NCBI RefSeq assembly: GCF_002078605.1
Contig: NZ_MSJR01000007.1
Location: 1-64,000, forward strand
Direction of reading: 5' to 3'
Source of the DNA: Salegentibacter sediminis
GTDB lineage: Bacteria > Bacteroidota > Bacteroidia > Flavobacteriales > Flavobacteriaceae
Length of the DNA stretch: 64,000 bases
Below are positions 62,603 through 64,000 of this stretch, piece after piece. The notes under the pieces were generated by a model. The model saw only the letters and a program-made list of their open reading frames with translations, did not search any database and was not told the DNA's origin. Position 1 is the stretch's first letter, and the number at the start of each line of letters is the position of its first letter. The translations under genes were made by a program, and so were the position numbers.

Positions 62603-63944
62603 TATATCATCAAATAAAATATCCGACAAGGTAAACCAAACTTCCTACAGTAGCCTTGAAAAGGTTGAAAGCCGGAAATCTGGAAAATGGGTTAAACGCC
62701 TCATCACCATATTTTTCCTGCTCATTTTAATAAGTATGTTTCTTCCATGGACTCAGAATATAAGAAGCAAAGGTGAGGTAACCGCACTTAAGCCGGAACA
62801 TCGGCCGCAAAGCATTCAATCTATAATTGCAGGAAGAATAGAGAAATGGTTTGTAATGGAAGGCGATTACGTTAAAAAAGGAGATACCATAATGTTCGTT
62901 TCAGAAATAAAGGACGAATATTTTGACCCTGATCTTTTAGACCGAACCCGGGCACAACTAAATGCTAAAGAGCAGGCCGTTGGATCCTACAGGGAGAAAG
63001 TAAAAGCCCTGGACAACAGGATCGCAGCTCTCTTGGAAACCAATCAGCTAAAATTGCAGCAGGCACGAAATAAAGCACAGCAGGCAAAGTTGAAGGTGGA
63101 AAGCGATAGTATGGATTATCAGGCAGCTATCATTAATTATGAAATTGCTGAAGAACAATACGCGCGAATTCTCGGCTTGTATGAAGAAGGACTAAAATCC
63201 CTTACCGATCTTGAAAACCGCCGACTTAGCATGCGAAAGGAAGAAGCCGAAATGATTTCTGCCCAAAATAAATTGCTCACCAGCCAGAACGAGGTGATCA
63301 ATGCTGAAGTAGAATTGAGCTCTATCCAGGCACAATATCGTGATGCCGTTGCAAAAGCTGAATCAGATAAATATACTACGCTTACAGGCCTATATGAATC
63401 GGAAGCAGAGATCACCAAGCTGGAGAACCAATACACCAATTACTCGGTGAGACAGGGAATGTATTATATCACGGCACCTACCAATGGTTATATCACCCAG
63501 GCCATCCAGTCTGGGATTGGTGAAACCTTGAAGGAAGGCGATCAAATTGTAAGCATTATGCCGGCCGATTACCAGTTGGCCGTAGAAATGTATGTACGAC
63601 CGCTGGACCTGCCTCTTTTGCAAAAAGGCCAGGACGTGCGTATTCAATTTGATGGATGGCCGGCGATTGTTTTTTCGGGCTGGCCGGAGCAAAGTTACGG
63701 CACATATGGCGGAGAGATCTTTGCCATAGACAGGTTCATCACTAAAAACGGGCGGTATAGGGTTTTAGTCGCTCCCGATCCCGAAGAAGCACAATGGCCT
63801 GAAGCCTTACGATTAGGCGCAGGAACTTCAAATATGGTATTGCTTAAAAATGTACCCGTCTGGTACGAGCTGTGGAGAAATATTAATGGCTTCCCTCCCG
63901 ATTTTTATGCTCCTGCCAAAGAAAACAATACAGACAAAAAGTAA
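62595..63944 (+). CDS. HlyD-like periplasmic adaptor (membrane fusion protein)
   Basis: This 449-residue protein has an N-terminal inner-membrane anchor (WVKRLITIFFLLILISMFLPW, about 33-53), a lipoyl half-motif (HRPQSIQSIIAGRIEKWFVMEGDYVKKGDTIMFVSEI), a long coiled-coil hairpin (about 125-280) and a second half-motif with beta-barrel (YYITAPTNGYITQAIQSGIGETLKEGDQIVSIMPADY, EMYVRPLDLPLLQKGQDVRIQFDGWP). It should bridge the ABC protein and an outer-membrane channel of TolC type. It overlaps the ABC gene by eight bases, so translation is coupled, and the next gene begins 30 bases later. Confidence 0.94.
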   Translation: MLNISSNKISDKVNQTSYSSLEKVESRKSGKWVKRLITIFFLLILISMFLPWTQNIRSKGEVTALKPEHRPQSIQSIIAGRIEKWFVMEGDYVKKGDTIMFVSEIKDEYFDPDLLDRTRAQLNAKEQAVGSYREKVKALDNRIAALLETNQLKLQQARNKAQQAKLKVESDSMDYQAAIINYEIAEEQYARILGLYEEGLKSLTDLENRRLSMRKEEAEMISAQNKLLTSQNEVINAEVELSSIQAQYRDAVAKAESDKYTTLTGLYESEAEITKLENQYTNYSVRQGMYYITAPTNGYITQAIQSGIGETLKEGDQIVSIMPADYQLAVEMYVRPLDLPLLQKGQDVRIQFDGWPAIVFSGWPEQSYGTYGGEIFAIDRFITKNGRYRVLVAPDPEEAQWPEALRLGAGTSNMVLLKNVPVWYELWRNINGFPPDFYAPAKENNTDKK

Positions 63945-63973
63945 AAAACCTTTCTGCTAATCAACAAACTAAA

Positions 63974-64000
63974 ATGAGCATTCTAAAAAAGATACTTCTG
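63974..64000 (+). CDS. Start of a further gene (cut by window edge), possibly outer-membrane factor
   Basis: An ATG at 63974 opens MSILKKILL and runs off the window. A basic start with hydrophobic residues fits the beginning of a signal peptide. By position after ABC and HlyD genes a TolC-like outer-membrane factor is expected, but only nine codons can be seen. Confidence 0.35.

Noticed and set aside
1-64000. CRISPR array, prophage or complete insertion sequence
   Set aside because: No regularly spaced direct repeats, phage structural genes or intact transposase were found; only the IS3 remnant at 10345-10440.

Overview
The window looks like chromosomal DNA of a marine or soil Flavobacteriaceae member (Bacteroidota), close to the Gramella/Salegentibacter/Zunongwangia type, though the genus is inference. 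The supporting signs are a SusC/SusD pair with a LacI regulator, a FolK-deoxynucleoside kinase fusion, GSCFA, DUF4230, DUF2797 and bacterial GH3-type proteins, the long form of urocanate hydratase, AT-rich spacers without Shine-Dalgarno sequences, and promoter boxes of the Bacteroidota type (TTTG, then TAnnTTTG).

Layout. 1-2818 is an accessory patch: the tail of a KAP-like NTPase, a DUF1569 protein, a GNAT acetyltransferase and an orphan membrane protein. A 139-bp imperfect inverted repeat resembling an integron attC site lies in it, and a degraded half copy follows the acetyltransferase. 2978-7888 is a nitrogen or stress block: a histidine kinase, a sigma-54-dependent response regulator, a small Cys/His protein found by hand, glutamate dehydrogenase, a Rnk/GreA-like protein and a coiled-coil protein. 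The spacer after the response regulator carries tandem 17-bp repeats and a -24/-12-like element. 8117-10175 holds an orphan gene and an exonuclease/GIY-YIG fusion, followed by an IS3-type transposase remnant. 10446-21130 is a polysaccharide utilisation locus (MFS porter, GH130, SusD, SusC, large putative glycosidase, LacI) with a perfect 20-bp palindromic operator next to its promoter. Two tRNA genes (Gly-GCC, Leu-TAA) follow.

21947-58288 is mostly core genome: mutS, TrmH-type methylases, folK-dNK, a queuosine-precursor transporter, AsmA, hemL, a GH73-LysM lipoprotein, urocanate hydratase, an aromatic amino acid hydroxylase with a long extra C-terminal domain, alaS, an M23-MerR-LemA-TPM-TPM operon, the GTPases Der and Era, cyclopropane fatty acid synthase, a SulP transporter and an M1 peptidase. 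58445-64000 has a tandem UspA protein, a cytochrome c lipoprotein and a TetR-ABC-HlyD-(outer-membrane factor?) export operon. The ABC subunit has lost most of its ATPase motifs.

The strongest leads for something undescribed are the sigma-54 control region feeding the 54-residue Cys/His protein and glutamate dehydrogenase, the apparently dead ABC ATPase kept in an intact export operon, the attC-like element, and the unassigned 823-residue enzyme of the GH130 locus. No CRISPR array, complete insertion sequence, prophage or recognised defence system is visible. All calls come from reading the sequence; no database search was run.
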